A model generated the notes under the pieces. That model was not told the DNA's origin. It worked only from the letters and a program-made list of their open reading frames with translations, and did not search any database. From assembly GCA_023386835.1 (NCBI GenBank), contig JAEWIY010000059.1, positions 1 to 19,479 of the forward strand: 19,479 nucleotides of DNA. Reading direction: 5' to 3'. The stretch comes from Verrucomicrobiota bacterium (GTDB lineage: Bacteria; Verrucomicrobiota; Verrucomicrobiia; Opitutales; Opitutaceae). The number at the start of each line of letters is the position of its first letter. Positions within the stretch are counted from its first letter, which is position 1. Both the position numbers and the translations under genes were made by a program. Shown one piece after another: positions 6,969 to 15,080 of this stretch.

Positions 6969-9293
6969 ATGCATGGCATCGATTTTATCCAAGACCTGGC
7001 GGTGATCACCGCAGCCGCTGGTTTCTTCGGGTGGGCCTGCCAGCGGATTGGACTTTCGATGGTCGTGGGGTTCATCGCGGCCGGCATTCTGGTCGGTCCG
7101 TCCACTCCGCCATTTGCGCTTGTATCCGACTCCGGTCACATCGCGACGGCCGCGCAGGTGGGCCTCGTTTTTCTGATGTTCTCGATCGGGTTGCGGTTAA
7201 GCCTGCGCCGCCTGCGGCGGTTGGGCTTGTCGCTGCTGGGCGCCGTGTTCGCGGCGGCCGGAGTCATCTACTACCTCAGCCGGGTCTTCGGCACGCTGAT
7301 GGGGTTCGAAGGGACCGAGAGCCTGTACCTCGCGGCCATGTTCATGGTCTCGTCGTCGGCCATCATCAGCAAAGTGCTCGCGGAAACGGGGCTCACCCAC
7401 GAGCGGTCCGGTCAGCTGGCGATGGGCATCACCGTGCTGGAGGACGTCGTGGCGGTGGTGATGCTGACGGTGCTCAACTCGGTCGTGCAGTTCGGCGGCC
7501 GGGGCCGGAGCGCGGAGATCACGGAGACGATTGGGTTGTTCGGTGCGTTTGTCGCGCTGGCGGTGATCGCGGGTTTACTGCTCGTGCCGTGGCTGTTGCG
7601 ACGGATGAGCATCGCGGTCGGAGAGGAACTGCAGACGCTTGGGATGGCGGGGTTGCTGTTCAGTTTGGCGATGATCGCCGAACGAGCGGGGTACTCACTG
7701 GCCTTGGGGGCGTTCCTGCTCGGCACAATCGTTGCCGAGACGCCACACCGGCATCAGATCGAGCGCACGTTCGGGGGAATGCGCGATGTGTTTAGCGCGG
7801 TCTTCTTCGTGGCGATCGGAATGCAGATCGATGTGCGTCTCCTGTCTGGAGCATGGGTGCTGATCCTGGGGGCGGCCGCCTTTACGTTGTTGGCCCGCAC
7901 CTGTGCCGTCTCGCTCGGCCTCGTGTTGATCGGACGGCCGGTGCGGGAGGCGCTGCCGACCGGGCTGCTCGTCACGCCGATCGGTGAGTTCTCGTTCATC
8001 ATCGCGCAGCTGGGGGTGACGACGGCGGTCGTACCGGCGCAGTTCTATCCCGTGGCAGTCGGCGTGTGTTTGCTGACGACCTTGATCGCGCCGCTGCTCA
8101 CCCGGCGGGCGCCCGCGATCACGACGTGGCTGCTGGCGCGGCAACCCGGCTGGTTGGACAACATGGTCGGCACGTATCACGAGTGGCTGCATCGGTTGCA
8201 GACTCAGTCCAAGCGCAACCTGCTGTGGCAACTCAGCCGCAAACGCTTCGTGCAGATCGGGGTCGGCATGCTGCTCGTGAGCGGCATCCTCGTGTTTTCG
8301 CGACAGCTGTTCGATTTCGTGCGGCCCATGCTCGGCCTGGAAGAGCAGGTTGCCAACATCGTCTTCTGGGTCGCGCTGACATTGGTGGTGCTGGCGCCGT
8401 TGATCGCGATCTGGCGCAACCTCTCCGCTCTCGCGCTCCTGTACGCGCAGGTGAGCACGCAAGGCTACCCGCGCTCGGGGCGGTTGGTGCAACTGGTCGA
8501 GGTGGGCCTGAAGAACGCCGCGATCGTGATGCTCTACGTGTGGTTGAGCTCGTTCCTGCCGGCGCAGGGGGGCGGGCGCTGGTTGTTGCCGGCGACCTTG
8601 CTGGCCGCTGCGATCGCGGTGTTGGTTCTCAGGAAACGGCTCATCCGCTGGCACAGCGAAATGGAGGTCGGGTTGCAGGAAGTTCTGCGCAGCGGGGAAA
8701 CGCGCCTGCAGGGTTCGTCCGCCCCGTGGCTGCGCACACGATCCGAGTGGGACCTGCACGTGGTTGAATGCGTCCTGCCGGACTTGGCGGATGTGCAGGG
8801 CATGAAGATCGCGGAGCTGGGTTTGCGCGCCCGCTATGGGTGCACCGTGGTCGGCATCGAGCGGCAGGGATTCATGATCAGCCTGCCGCCGCCGGAGACG
8901 GCTCTGTATCCACGCGACAAGGTGCTGTTGTTGGGCACGGCGTCGCAGGTTGAAGCAGGCATGAAGGCTTTGCGCGTGGTCTCGGGCGGAGCGGCGGCGT
9001 CGGACTTCGACGAAATGGGCATGGAGGTGCTGTCGGTGCCGCCTCGCGGAGTGGCGTGTGGCGCGACGCTGAAGGAGCTCGCGCCGGCCCAGCGCCACAA
9101 CGTGCAGGTCGTCGGTGTCCGCCGTGGTGGTGAGCGGTTGTTGGGCGATCAGGCCGACGAGCCCCTGCAGCCGGGCGACCAGCTGCTTGTGCTGGGAACG
9201 CCGGCCCAACTCGAAGAGTTCAAGACTTACCTGATGCAGGAGCGAGGTTCCGAAGATCCCTCGATCGACAACTCCACGGCGGCAGCGAGCTGA
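6969..9293 (+). CDS. CPA2-family cation:proton antiporter with two C-terminal RCK_C domains
   Basis: The 774-residue membrane protein exchanges K+ or Na+ for protons. Residues 1-390 form the Na+/H+ exchanger fold, with GFIAAGILVGP (34-44), an acidic pair E158-D159 in ITVLEDVVAVV, and PIGEFSFIIAQLG (337-349), all typical of Kef/Ybal-type CPA2 antiporters. A second hydrophobic block (about 425-555) adds further helices. The cytosolic tail holds two TrkA-C (RCK_C) modules, about 595-670 (GMKIAELGLRARYGCTVVGI) and 684-755 (LQPGDQLLVLGT). There is no TrkA-N/NAD-binding domain between them. RCK_C domains bind small ligands; in other bacteria these include c-di-AMP. An in-frame TAG at 6963 fixes ATG 6969 as the first possible start. 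The gene stands alone on its strand. Confidence 0.92.
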   Translation: MHGIDFIQDLAVITAAAGFFGWACQRIGLSMVVGFIAAGILVGPSTPPFALVSDSGHIATAAQVGLVFLMFSIGLRLSLRRLRRLGLSLLGAVFAAAGVIYYLSRVFGTLMGFEGTESLYLAAMFMVSSSAIISKVLAETGLTHERSGQLAMGITVLEDVVAVVMLTVLNSVVQFGGRGRSAEITETIGLFGAFVALAVIAGLLLVPWLLRRMSIAVGEELQTLGMAGLLFSLAMIAERAGYSLALGAFLLGTIVAETPHRHQIERTFGGMRDVFSAVFFVAIGMQIDVRLLSGAWVLILGAAAFTLLARTCAVSLGLVLIGRPVREALPTGLLVTPIGEFSFIIAQLGVTTAVVPAQFYPVAVGVCLLTTLIAPLLTRRAPAITTWLLARQPGWLDNMVGTYHEWLHRLQTQSKRNLLWQLSRKRFVQIGVGMLLVSGILVFSRQLFDFVRPMLGLEEQVANIVFWVALTLVVLAPLIAIWRNLSALALLYAQVSTQGYPRSGRLVQLVEVGLKNAAIVMLYVWLSSFLPAQGGGRWLLPATLLAAAIAVLVLRKRLIRWHSEMEVGLQEVLRSGETRLQGSSAPWLRTRSEWDLHVVECVLPDLADVQGMKIAELGLRARYGCTVVGIERQGFMISLPPPETALYPRDKVLLLGTASQVEAGMKALRVVSGGAAASDFDEMGMEVLSVPPRGVACGATLKELAPAQRHNVQVVGVRRGGERLLGDQADEPLQPGDQLLVLGTPAQLEEFKTYLMQERGSEDPSIDNSTAAAS

Positions 9294-9314
9294 CCCGGGG
9301 CCGGTGAGTGCGGG

Positions 9315-9344
9315 CAAAAAAAAGCGCGCCTGAAGAGGCGCGCT
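9315..9344 (-). terminator. Intrinsic terminator of tatA
   Basis: Perfect 8-bp stem AGCGCGCC/GGCGCGCT (9323-9330 and 9337-9344) with loop TGAAGA. In the minus-strand transcript it is followed by a run of U from the A-tract at 9316-9323. It lies 24 bases beyond the tatA stop and between two convergent genes. The stem could also hinder plus-strand transcription from the antiporter, but lacks a U-run in that direction. Confidence 0.92.
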
Positions 9345-9368
9345 CGAAACGTGAAGGGAAGGAGCGGT

Positions 9369-9632
9369 TTAGTTCGCGCCCGGCGTCGGGCTTTGGCGGA
9401 CGGTGTCGTTCTTCTTCTCAGGGGCGGGTTTCGCCGGGGTCTCGACCTCAGCGTTGGCTTCGCGCTCCAGTTCTGACGACGCCTTCTTGAACTCGCTCAT
9501 GGACTTGCCCAACCCGCGGGCGAGTTCAGGCAACTTCTTCGCGCCGAACAACAGCAGCACGATGAACAGGATGATCAGGATCTCGGTCGTCCCCAAGGGG
9601 CCAATCGCGAGGGTCGTCGGGAGCAAAGTCAT
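9369..9632 (-). CDS. tatA: Sec-independent protein translocase subunit TatA/TatE
   Basis: The 87-residue product has the TatA plan: one N-terminal membrane helix (about residues 13-30, GTTEILIILFIVLLLFG), the hinge FGAKKLPEL, and an amphipathic helix (ARGLGKSMSEFKKA). A charged, Pro/Glu/Lys-rich disordered tail ends the protein. TatA oligomerises to carry folded, twin-arginine proteins across the inner membrane with TatC. Length and the short tail favour TatA/E over TatB. No tatB or tatC is in the window. It follows rpoD on the same strand after 116 bp and has its own strong terminator. Confidence 0.95.
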   Translation of the reverse strand: MTLLPTTLAIGPLGTTEILIILFIVLLLFGAKKLPELARGLGKSMSEFKKASSELEREANAEVETPAKPAPEKKNDTVRQSPTPGAN

Positions 9633-9703
9633 GTCGAAGGGTGCAAGCTAGCCGCGTGCCGACCTGAAGCAAGGGGGAAAGAGCCGGGCTGGCGACACGC
9701 ATC

Positions 9704-9730
9704 GACGCCGCCGCTTGGAGGTGCGGCGCC
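9704..9730 (-). terminator. Possible terminator hairpin after rpoD
   Basis: In the minus-strand transcript GGCGCCGC pairs with GCGGCGTC (8 bp including one G-U) around an 11-base loop. It starts about 19 bases after the rpoD stop. No U-tract follows, so it may be a weak, factor-assisted or bifunctional element rather than a classical terminator. Confidence 0.4.
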
Positions 9731-9748
9731 TTGGTGAAACGCGTGAGC

Positions 9749-11560
9749 TCAGGGTTCGCCGGGACGCGCGCCGGCGGCCGCCGGGCCGTTGGGGCGAATG
9801 GCGAGCTTCAGCAGGTTCTGGGCGTTGTCCAACTGCTCGGCGTCGAAGAAACCGTGCAGCTGACGGATGCGGGTCGGGTGGCGCATCTTGCGCAGGGCTT
9901 TCGCCTCGATCTGGCGAATACGCTCGCGGGTGACCTTAAATTGCTTGCCGACCTCCTCGAGGGTGCGGCTGTAACCGTCGACCAGTCCGAAGCGGAGGGA
10001 CAGCACCCGGCGTTCGCGCTCGGTCAACGAGTCGAGGACGTCGATGATCTTTTCGCGCAGCAGCGAATACGCGGTCATGTCGTACGGGTTCTCCGCCGAC
10101 TTGTCCTCAATGAAGTCGCCGAAGCTTGTATCGTCGCCGTCGCCGACCGGCGACTGCAACGAGATCGGCTGCTGCGCCATCTTCATGATCTGCTGCACGC
10201 GCTCGACGGGCAGGTTCATCTCGTCGGCCACTTCCTCCGGCGTCGGCTCGTGTCCGAATTCCTGAAGCAGCTGCTTCTGGACCTGCATCACCTTGTTCAG
10301 GGTCTCGATCATGTGAACCGGGATGCGGATGGTCCGCGCCTGGTCGGCGATCGAGCGGGTGATGGCCTGGCGGATCCACCAAGTCGCGTAAGTGGAGAAC
10401 TTGTAGCCGCGGCGGTACTCGAACTTCTCCACGGCCTTCATCAGACCCATGTTACCTTCCTGGATCAGGTCGAGGAACGAGAGGCCGCGGTTCGTGTACT
10501 TCTTGGCAATCGAGATCACGAGACGGAGGTTGGCCTCCACCATCTCCGTCTTCGCCTTGTGCGCTTCGCGGATGTGTACACCGGCCTGCGCGACCACGCG
10601 CAGAAGCTCCTGCGCGTCGATCCGCATCTGCGACTCGATCTGCTTCAGCCGTTGGTGCAGCGCCTTCGAGTCGATGGCTGCGTCCTTCTTCGTCTTCGGG
10701 TGCTTCGCGCGGTCGAGCTGATGGTTGATGTGCTCGATCTCGGAGAGGGTGGGGCGCTGCTGCTCCAGCCACTCCTCGTACACCTTCAGCTTGAAGAAGA
10801 ACTTTGAAAAATTGGACCGCAGCGCCGTCTCCCGCTTCCGGTGTTTCGTCAGCACCTTCTTGCGATCGGCTTCATTCTTCGCGGCGAGGTACTCCTGCCA
10901 CGATTCCGCGACGGACTCCTCCGCGTGCTGCGTGGTCTCGACCAGCTTCGGCAGGGCCTTGAAGTAGGCGTCGCGGCTCTCGATCTTCTTGTCGATCACC
11001 ACGCGGTCGAAGCGCTCCTCACGGTTGAGCAGCTTCGCGCCGAGGGTCGCGATGTATCCACCAATCACCGACGCCTCGAACAGCGCCTCCTGCGCCTTAA
11101 GCTCGGCCGTTTCGATCCGCTTGGAAATTTCGACTTCCTGTTCGCGCGTCAGCAGCGGCACCTGGCCCATCTGCTTGAGGTACATCCGCACCGGATCATC
11201 GAGGATGTCGTGCTGCGAAGAGCGGGTTTCCTCCTCCTCCGCCTCCTCCATCCGCTGCTTGTAGTCCTCGACCTGATCCGGCTCGAGGATCTCGATCTCC
11301 AGGTTCTGCAGGATCGAGATGACGTTATCGAATTCTTCCTGGTTCTCGACCGACTCCGGCAGCGCCTCGTTGATGTCGTCCCACGTCAGGTAGCCCTGTT
11401 CCTTCGACTGACGAATCAGCTGGCGGATACGCTCATTCACGCTCCCCGGAGCTGCGTCCCCCGGTACTCCCGCCAGAGCGACCTTTTCGGTTTGCTCGAG
11501 AGCGGTTTCAACGGCATCAGACTGGGCTTCGGAAGCGGCGGGCTTGGCTTTACGCGGCAT
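9749..11560 (-). CDS. rpoD: RNA polymerase primary sigma factor RpoD (sigma-70)
   Basis: This 603-residue group 1 sigma factor directs housekeeping transcription. Region 1.1 lies at about 41-100 (VNERIRQLIRQSKEQGYLTW) and region 1.2 at 120-150 (DDPVRMYLKQMGQVPLLTRE). A long charged non-conserved insert spans about 150-335. Region 2 runs from VEANLRLVISIAKKY (341) through the core/-10 binding segment YKFSTYATWWIRQAITRSI (386-404). Region 3 starts near 418, and region 4 ends with the -35 helix-turn-helix TLEEVGKQFKVTRERIRQIEAKALRKMRHP, 533-562. All motifs are intact. ATG 11560 lies 18 bases after the dnaG stop, the common dnaG-rpoD macromolecular-synthesis arrangement. No Shine-Dalgarno precedes it. 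Confidence 0.98.
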   Translation of the reverse strand: MPRKAKPAASEAQSDAVETALEQTEKVALAGVPGDAAPGSVNERIRQLIRQSKEQGYLTWDDINEALPESVENQEEFDNVISILQNLEIEILEPDQVEDYKQRMEEAEEEETRSSQHDILDDPVRMYLKQMGQVPLLTREQEVEISKRIETAELKAQEALFEASVIGGYIATLGAKLLNREERFDRVVIDKKIESRDAYFKALPKLVETTQHAEESVAESWQEYLAAKNEADRKKVLTKHRKRETALRSNFSKFFFKLKVYEEWLEQQRPTLSEIEHINHQLDRAKHPKTKKDAAIDSKALHQRLKQIESQMRIDAQELLRVVAQAGVHIREAHKAKTEMVEANLRLVISIAKKYTNRGLSFLDLIQEGNMGLMKAVEKFEYRRGYKFSTYATWWIRQAITRSIADQARTIRIPVHMIETLNKVMQVQKQLLQEFGHEPTPEEVADEMNLPVERVQQIMKMAQQPISLQSPVGDGDDTSFGDFIEDKSAENPYDMTAYSLLREKIIDVLDSLTERERRVLSLRFGLVDGYSRTLEEVGKQFKVTRERIRQIEAKALRKMRHPTRIRQLHGFFDAEQLDNAQNLLKLAIRPNGPAAAGARPGEP

Positions 11561-11578
11561 GGAAAAGGCTAAAAAAGG

Positions 11579-13447
11579 TCAGACAGCTGCCGCCAGCGTC
11601 AGGGGCTGACGGAGCTGTCGTTGCAATTCGGAACGTTCCTTTAAGAGAGAAAATGAGTCACTGTGACTGTCCGCCTGCTGTCGTGCCAAAGCAAGTTCTA
11701 TTTGCCGGAGGCGGGGTTCCAGGGCCCGGGCGCGGAGCTGCCGCAGCCCCTCATGGATCACTTTGAGCGGATCTTCCAGCGTCGGAGCGTCAAAGAGTAA
11801 CGATGCCACGAGGGCTTTTTCGTCGGCTGTTTCGAGCAATCCGTCGAGATTTTGCCTTCCCGGCCAGGCGTCCTGCTCAAACTCGGCCAGGAAGCGGTTC
11901 AGCAGGGCACCGGCCGGATGGCTCGTATCCACCCAGTCATGCGGGAGGGAATGGCTCAGCCGTTTGCCGTACTCTTCGAAGTGCAGGCAGATCAGCAGCA
12001 AATGCTGCTCTGGCGTGATCCCGCCTGCCCCGGTTGCTGCAACCGGCATCGGTTCGGACGTCGCGGCAGCGGGAGGCGGGGCGCCGCGCGACCCGCGCTG
12101 GCGGAAGCGTTCGAAGTCCTGGGTCAGGGCGACCGCGGGCAGCGCCAGGTGCACTGCTGCCTCCTGCAGGAATTCGGCTCGCACGATGTGTGACTCGCTG
12201 GCCGAGATGATCTCAAACAACATCTCGGCGGCCCGGCTCTTGCGTTCGGGGGAAGCGGCCCGCGGATCGGGCAAGAGCGCGGCACTGGCAAACGCGATGG
12301 CGGACCGCGCCTGCGTGCGCAACCGGTCGTAGGCGGTTAGTCCTTCCTCAAGGAACAGCAGGTCTGGATCCAGTTTTCCGCTACCGGCGGGAGTCAGATA
12401 ACGGACCTCGAGACCCGCCTTCAGGGCCATCGGCAGGAAACGCAGGGCCGCCTGCTGTCCGGCGTTGTCACTATCGAACAGGCATTCGACTTGCGTGTGA
12501 TAGCGGCGCAAGAGGCCCAGCTGTGACTCCGTGATGGCCGTGCCCTGGGGGGCGATGGCGGTTTTCAGGCCGACGCTCCAGCAGCGCAGGGCATCGAGCT
12601 GCCCTTCGACCAATACGAAGGGATGGCCGTCTCCCACCTCCTTGCGCGCCCGGTCCAAATTAAAGAGCAGGTGCCCCTTGCTGAAGATGGGTGTTTCCGG
12701 CGAGTTGACGTACTTGGCTTCCCGCGCCGGATCGTTCTCGGGCGTGAGTTCGGTCTGGCGGGCGGTGAACGCAACGACTCGTCCCTGATGATCGCGAATC
12801 GGAATCATCAACCGGCCGCGGAAACGCGGTCGCAACGAGCTGAGGGCGGACGGCAGCGCGCCGTCGCGAATGAAGAACAGCCCGCACTGCCGCAGGGCCT
12901 CCTCGGAGAAGCGCTTTTTCAACAGCAGCGCGGCCAATCCGGTGTCGTTGGGCTCGGCCGCGCCGATCTTGAACTCCTCGGCCAGTTCCGGCGCGAACCG
13001 TCGTTTCTCCTTCCAGTACTCCCGCAGGAAGACGCCGGTGGTATTGGTCGGATGCAGGTAGGTCTGATGGAAGTAATCCGTGGCGAGCTCGTGCAGGTCG
13101 AAGAGCTCCTGGCGCAGCGAGCGTTCTTCGCGACTGGGACCGGTGCCTTCTTCATACTCGATCGGAACGTTGTACCGTTTGCCCAAAGCCTCCACGGCTT
13201 CGATAAAACTGAGGCCCTCGGTTTCGCGGACGAACGTGATCAGGTCGCCGGATTTGCCGCAGCCGAAGCACTTGTAGACGCCCATGTCCGGGTTCACGTG
13301 GAACGAGGGCGACTTCTCCTGGTGAAACGGGCACAGCGCCTTGTAACGCGAACCCGCTTTCTTGAGCGTCGCCACGCGCCCAACCACGTCGACGATGCTC
13401 ACTCGCGTGCGCAAATCGCGAACACAGGAGGGCTTGACGAGAGACAT
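11579..13447 (-). CDS. dnaG: DNA primase DnaG
   Basis: DnaG makes the RNA primers for chromosome replication. The 622-residue protein has the N-terminal CHC2 zinc finger (C39-PFH42 and C60-FGC63). The RNA polymerase core includes RFRGRLMIPIRDHQGRVVAFTAR (208-230). The Toprim domain has E281 in LVEGQLDALR and D325/D327 in LFDSDNAGQQAA as the predicted metal ligands. The C-terminal ~200 residues, which in other bacteria bind the DnaB helicase, are poorly recognisable and include a Pro/Ala linker near 455-475. ATG 13447 is preferred to a TTG nine codons upstream because it starts at MSLVKPSCVRDLR, close to the zinc finger. It heads the dnaG-rpoD pair. Confidence 0.96.
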   Translation of the reverse strand: MSLVKPSCVRDLRTRVSIVDVVGRVATLKKAGSRYKALCPFHQEKSPSFHVNPDMGVYKCFGCGKSGDLITFVRETEGLSFIEAVEALGKRYNVPIEYEEGTGPSREERSLRQELFDLHELATDYFHQTYLHPTNTTGVFLREYWKEKRRFAPELAEEFKIGAAEPNDTGLAALLLKKRFSEEALRQCGLFFIRDGALPSALSSLRPRFRGRLMIPIRDHQGRVVAFTARQTELTPENDPAREAKYVNSPETPIFSKGHLLFNLDRARKEVGDGHPFVLVEGQLDALRCWSVGLKTAIAPQGTAITESQLGLLRRYHTQVECLFDSDNAGQQAALRFLPMALKAGLEVRYLTPAGSGKLDPDLLFLEEGLTAYDRLRTQARSAIAFASAALLPDPRAASPERKSRAAEMLFEIISASESHIVRAEFLQEAAVHLALPAVALTQDFERFRQRGSRGAPPPAAATSEPMPVAATGAGGITPEQHLLLICLHFEEYGKRLSHSLPHDWVDTSHPAGALLNRFLAEFEQDAWPGRQNLDGLLETADEKALVASLLFDAPTLEDPLKVIHEGLRQLRARALEPRLRQIELALARQQADSHSDSFSLLKERSELQRQLRQPLTLAAAV

Positions 13448-13489
13448 GTGGCGGGACGGCGGACGGGCGACCAATGGGGTCGCGAATTG

Positions 13490-13523
13490 GACATTTGACC
13501 GGCACGGGGGACTGTCAAGTATC
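13490..13523. promoter_or_regulatory. Divergent promoter region between dnaG and the DUF362-like gene
   Basis: The 126-bp gap must drive two divergent genes. On the minus strand a perfect TTGACA (13513-13518) could serve dnaG, but no good -10 is seen 16-18 bases away (AATGTC or AAATGT). On the plus strand TTGACC (13495-13500) is followed after 16 bases by AAGTAT, a weak -10. Both assignments are tentative. Confidence 0.25.
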
Positions 13524-13573
13524 CCGCCAGCCAGAGAAACAAAGGCCTGTTTTTCGGCGTCTTAGCCTCCCTC

Positions 13574-14623
13574 ATGCGTCGCCCGACCTTGCGCTTCCTT
13601 GCGATCTTTTCCGCCGTGATTGCGGCCGCCGCGTTGCGTGCCCAATCGACTGGCGAGCCGGCGCGACCGGCTGTGCCCACAACCGTGTGGGAGGCGCGGC
13701 TATCCGACTTTTCGGCGGCGACTTACCATGCGGAAGTCGAGGCGTTGATTCAAAAGTTTGAGGCCGCCATCGGGCACCCGCTCGTCCCCGGAGAAAAGAA
13801 GAGGGTGGGCCTGAAAATCTATGCCGACTCCGGGCCGGGCTTGGCGACACCGGTGCCGCTCGTGCAAGCGGTGATCGCGGCGCTGGAGCGGCGGGGTTAC
13901 CAGAAACAGGACATCTTTTTGGTCGGGTTGAACCAGCTCCGCCTTCGCTTCACGGGCTTCCTGCCTTCACTGGTGAGCGGAAAGACGCCGTTTGAGGGGC
14001 ATCAGATTTACGTTCTCGAGTCGGGGCGGTTCTACGATCCCGAATGGTTCTACGACAGCCCGCTGCCCTCGCGCTTCGATCCGATCTTCGTCGAGAAGCA
14101 GGTCGAGGGCGTGGACCCGTCCAGCACGTTGGAGGAGGACCGTCGCAGCTTCCTGGCGACACCGCTGTTCCTCGATGCGGATTTCTGGATCAATCTGCCG
14201 GCGTATACCGATCATCCCACCCTCGGGGTGAACGGTGCGCTGGTGAATGCGACGTTGTGGAACGCGTCGAACACCGCGCGTTTCTTCCGCAGTCCGGCCA
14301 ATGCCCCGGCCGCGGTCGCTGAGATGAGCGCCATCCCGGAGTTGCGCCAGACCTGGCTGTTCACGATCGCGAGCCTCGAGCGTTACCAGTACATCGGCGG
14401 GCCGTATTTCAACTCCCTCTACACCGTCTCAGAGCCGCGGCTCTGGTTGAGCGCCGATCCCGTGGCGCTCGACACCTTGATGCTGAAACGGCTGAACGAC
14501 CGTCGGCGGCAGGATGGATTCCCCCAGATTTCGGAGGAGATTCGGACCTTGGAGTTTGCCGAGATCCTGGGGGTCGGCAGCTCGCGCGAACTGCCGCAGC
14601 GAATCGTGACGGTGGATGGTTGA
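13574..14623 (+). CDS. Secreted DUF362-like protein
   Basis: The 349-residue protein begins with a typical signal peptide (MRRPTLR, hydrophobic core, cleavage expected after LRA at residue 23). The body resembles DUF362. KKRVGLKIYADSGPG matches the opening strand of that family, LVQAVIAALERRGYQ its Rossmann-like helix, and DFWINLPAYTDHP then GVNGALVNATL the central 'INxPxxK-H...GvTgalKN' block. LSADPVALDTLMLKRL matches the C-terminal DPVALD signature. DUF362 function is not well established; many members sit with ferredoxin domains. This one has no cysteine at all and is predicted to be exported, so a Cys-ligated iron-sulfur cluster is ruled out. ATG 13574 fits the signal peptide. It ends 49 bases before nuoA and is probably co-transcribed with it. 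Confidence 0.75.
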   Translation: MRRPTLRFLAIFSAVIAAAALRAQSTGEPARPAVPTTVWEARLSDFSAATYHAEVEALIQKFEAAIGHPLVPGEKKRVGLKIYADSGPGLATPVPLVQAVIAALERRGYQKQDIFLVGLNQLRLRFTGFLPSLVSGKTPFEGHQIYVLESGRFYDPEWFYDSPLPSRFDPIFVEKQVEGVDPSSTLEEDRRSFLATPLFLDADFWINLPAYTDHPTLGVNGALVNATLWNASNTARFFRSPANAPAAVAEMSAIPELRQTWLFTIASLERYQYIGGPYFNSLYTVSEPRLWLSADPVALDTLMLKRLNDRRRQDGFPQISEEIRTLEFAEILGVGSSRELPQRIVTVDG

Positions 14624-14672
14624 ACTTCTCCCTTGCGTCGCCTCGAACGCTCTTGCCTCTTTGGCCCTTAAA

Positions 14673-15050
14673 ATGACGTCCGCTGCCTACCTGCCGCTTT
14701 TGATCCAGATACTCCTCGCGATTGGCGTGGGTCTGACGATCCTGATCGTCAATCGGGTGCTGGCGCAGCGGGTGCGCTCGAAGAACGCCATCAAGGACAC
14801 AGCCTACGAATGCGGTGTGAAGCCCGAGGGGCCGGTGCACGCGCGTTTCTCGGTGAAGTTTTATGTCACCGCGATGCTGTTCCTGCTGTTCGACATCGAG
14901 GTCGTCTTTCTCATCCCGTGGACGTTCGTGTATCGGGACTTCCTCGCCAACAACATCGCCATCCTGACTCCGATGCTGTTCTTCCTCTTCGTGCTGGTCC
15001 TCGGGCTGGTGTACGAGGTGAAGAAGGGCGCGCTCGAGTGGGAGAAATAG
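14673..15050 (+). CDS. nuoA: NADH-quinone oxidoreductase subunit A
   Basis: This 125-residue membrane subunit of respiratory complex I has the expected three helices (about 8-28, 63-84, 95-117). The conserved loop reads YECGVKPEGP (45-54) and includes E46 and C47. The second helix carries FYVTAMLFLLFDIEVVFLIPW, with D74 and E76 at the usual acidic positions. NuoA lies near the quinone site with NuoH and NuoJ. An earlier ATG at 14616 overlaps the upstream gene and would add 19 atypical residues, so ATG 14673 is preferred. Unusually, no nuoB or other nuo gene follows; the next gene, 30 bases on, encodes a diadenylate cyclase fusion. Confidence 0.95.
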   Translation: MTSAAYLPLLIQILLAIGVGLTILIVNRVLAQRVRSKNAIKDTAYECGVKPEGPVHARFSVKFYVTAMLFLLFDIEVVFLIPWTFVYRDFLANNIAILTPMLFFLFVLVLGLVYEVKKGALEWEK

Positions 15051-15080
15051 GCCGATAGGCGAGGAGGGGCGGACGTCACG

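Noticed and set aside
5810..7795. 661-residue plus-strand open frame
   Set aside because: It runs antisense through mreB, the divergent gap and into the antiporter in another frame. Its composition is Arg/Gly/Asp/His-rich with no recognisable motif, as expected for the antisense of GC-rich genes.
7695..9317. 540-residue minus-strand open frame opposite the antiporter
   Set aside because: It is rich in Arg/Gln/His with no domain, and the opposite strand encodes a clear membrane antiporter with RCK_C domains. It is a GC-driven shadow.
9731..10807. 358-residue plus-strand open frame opposite rpoD
   Set aside because: Its Leu/Val/Asp/His-rich text mirrors the antisense of sigma-70 regions 2-4; no independent support.
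14616..14672. Upstream ATG that would extend nuoA by 19 residues
   Set aside because: The extension overlaps the preceding gene's stop and adds residues not typical of NuoA; ATG 14673 gives the normal N-terminus.
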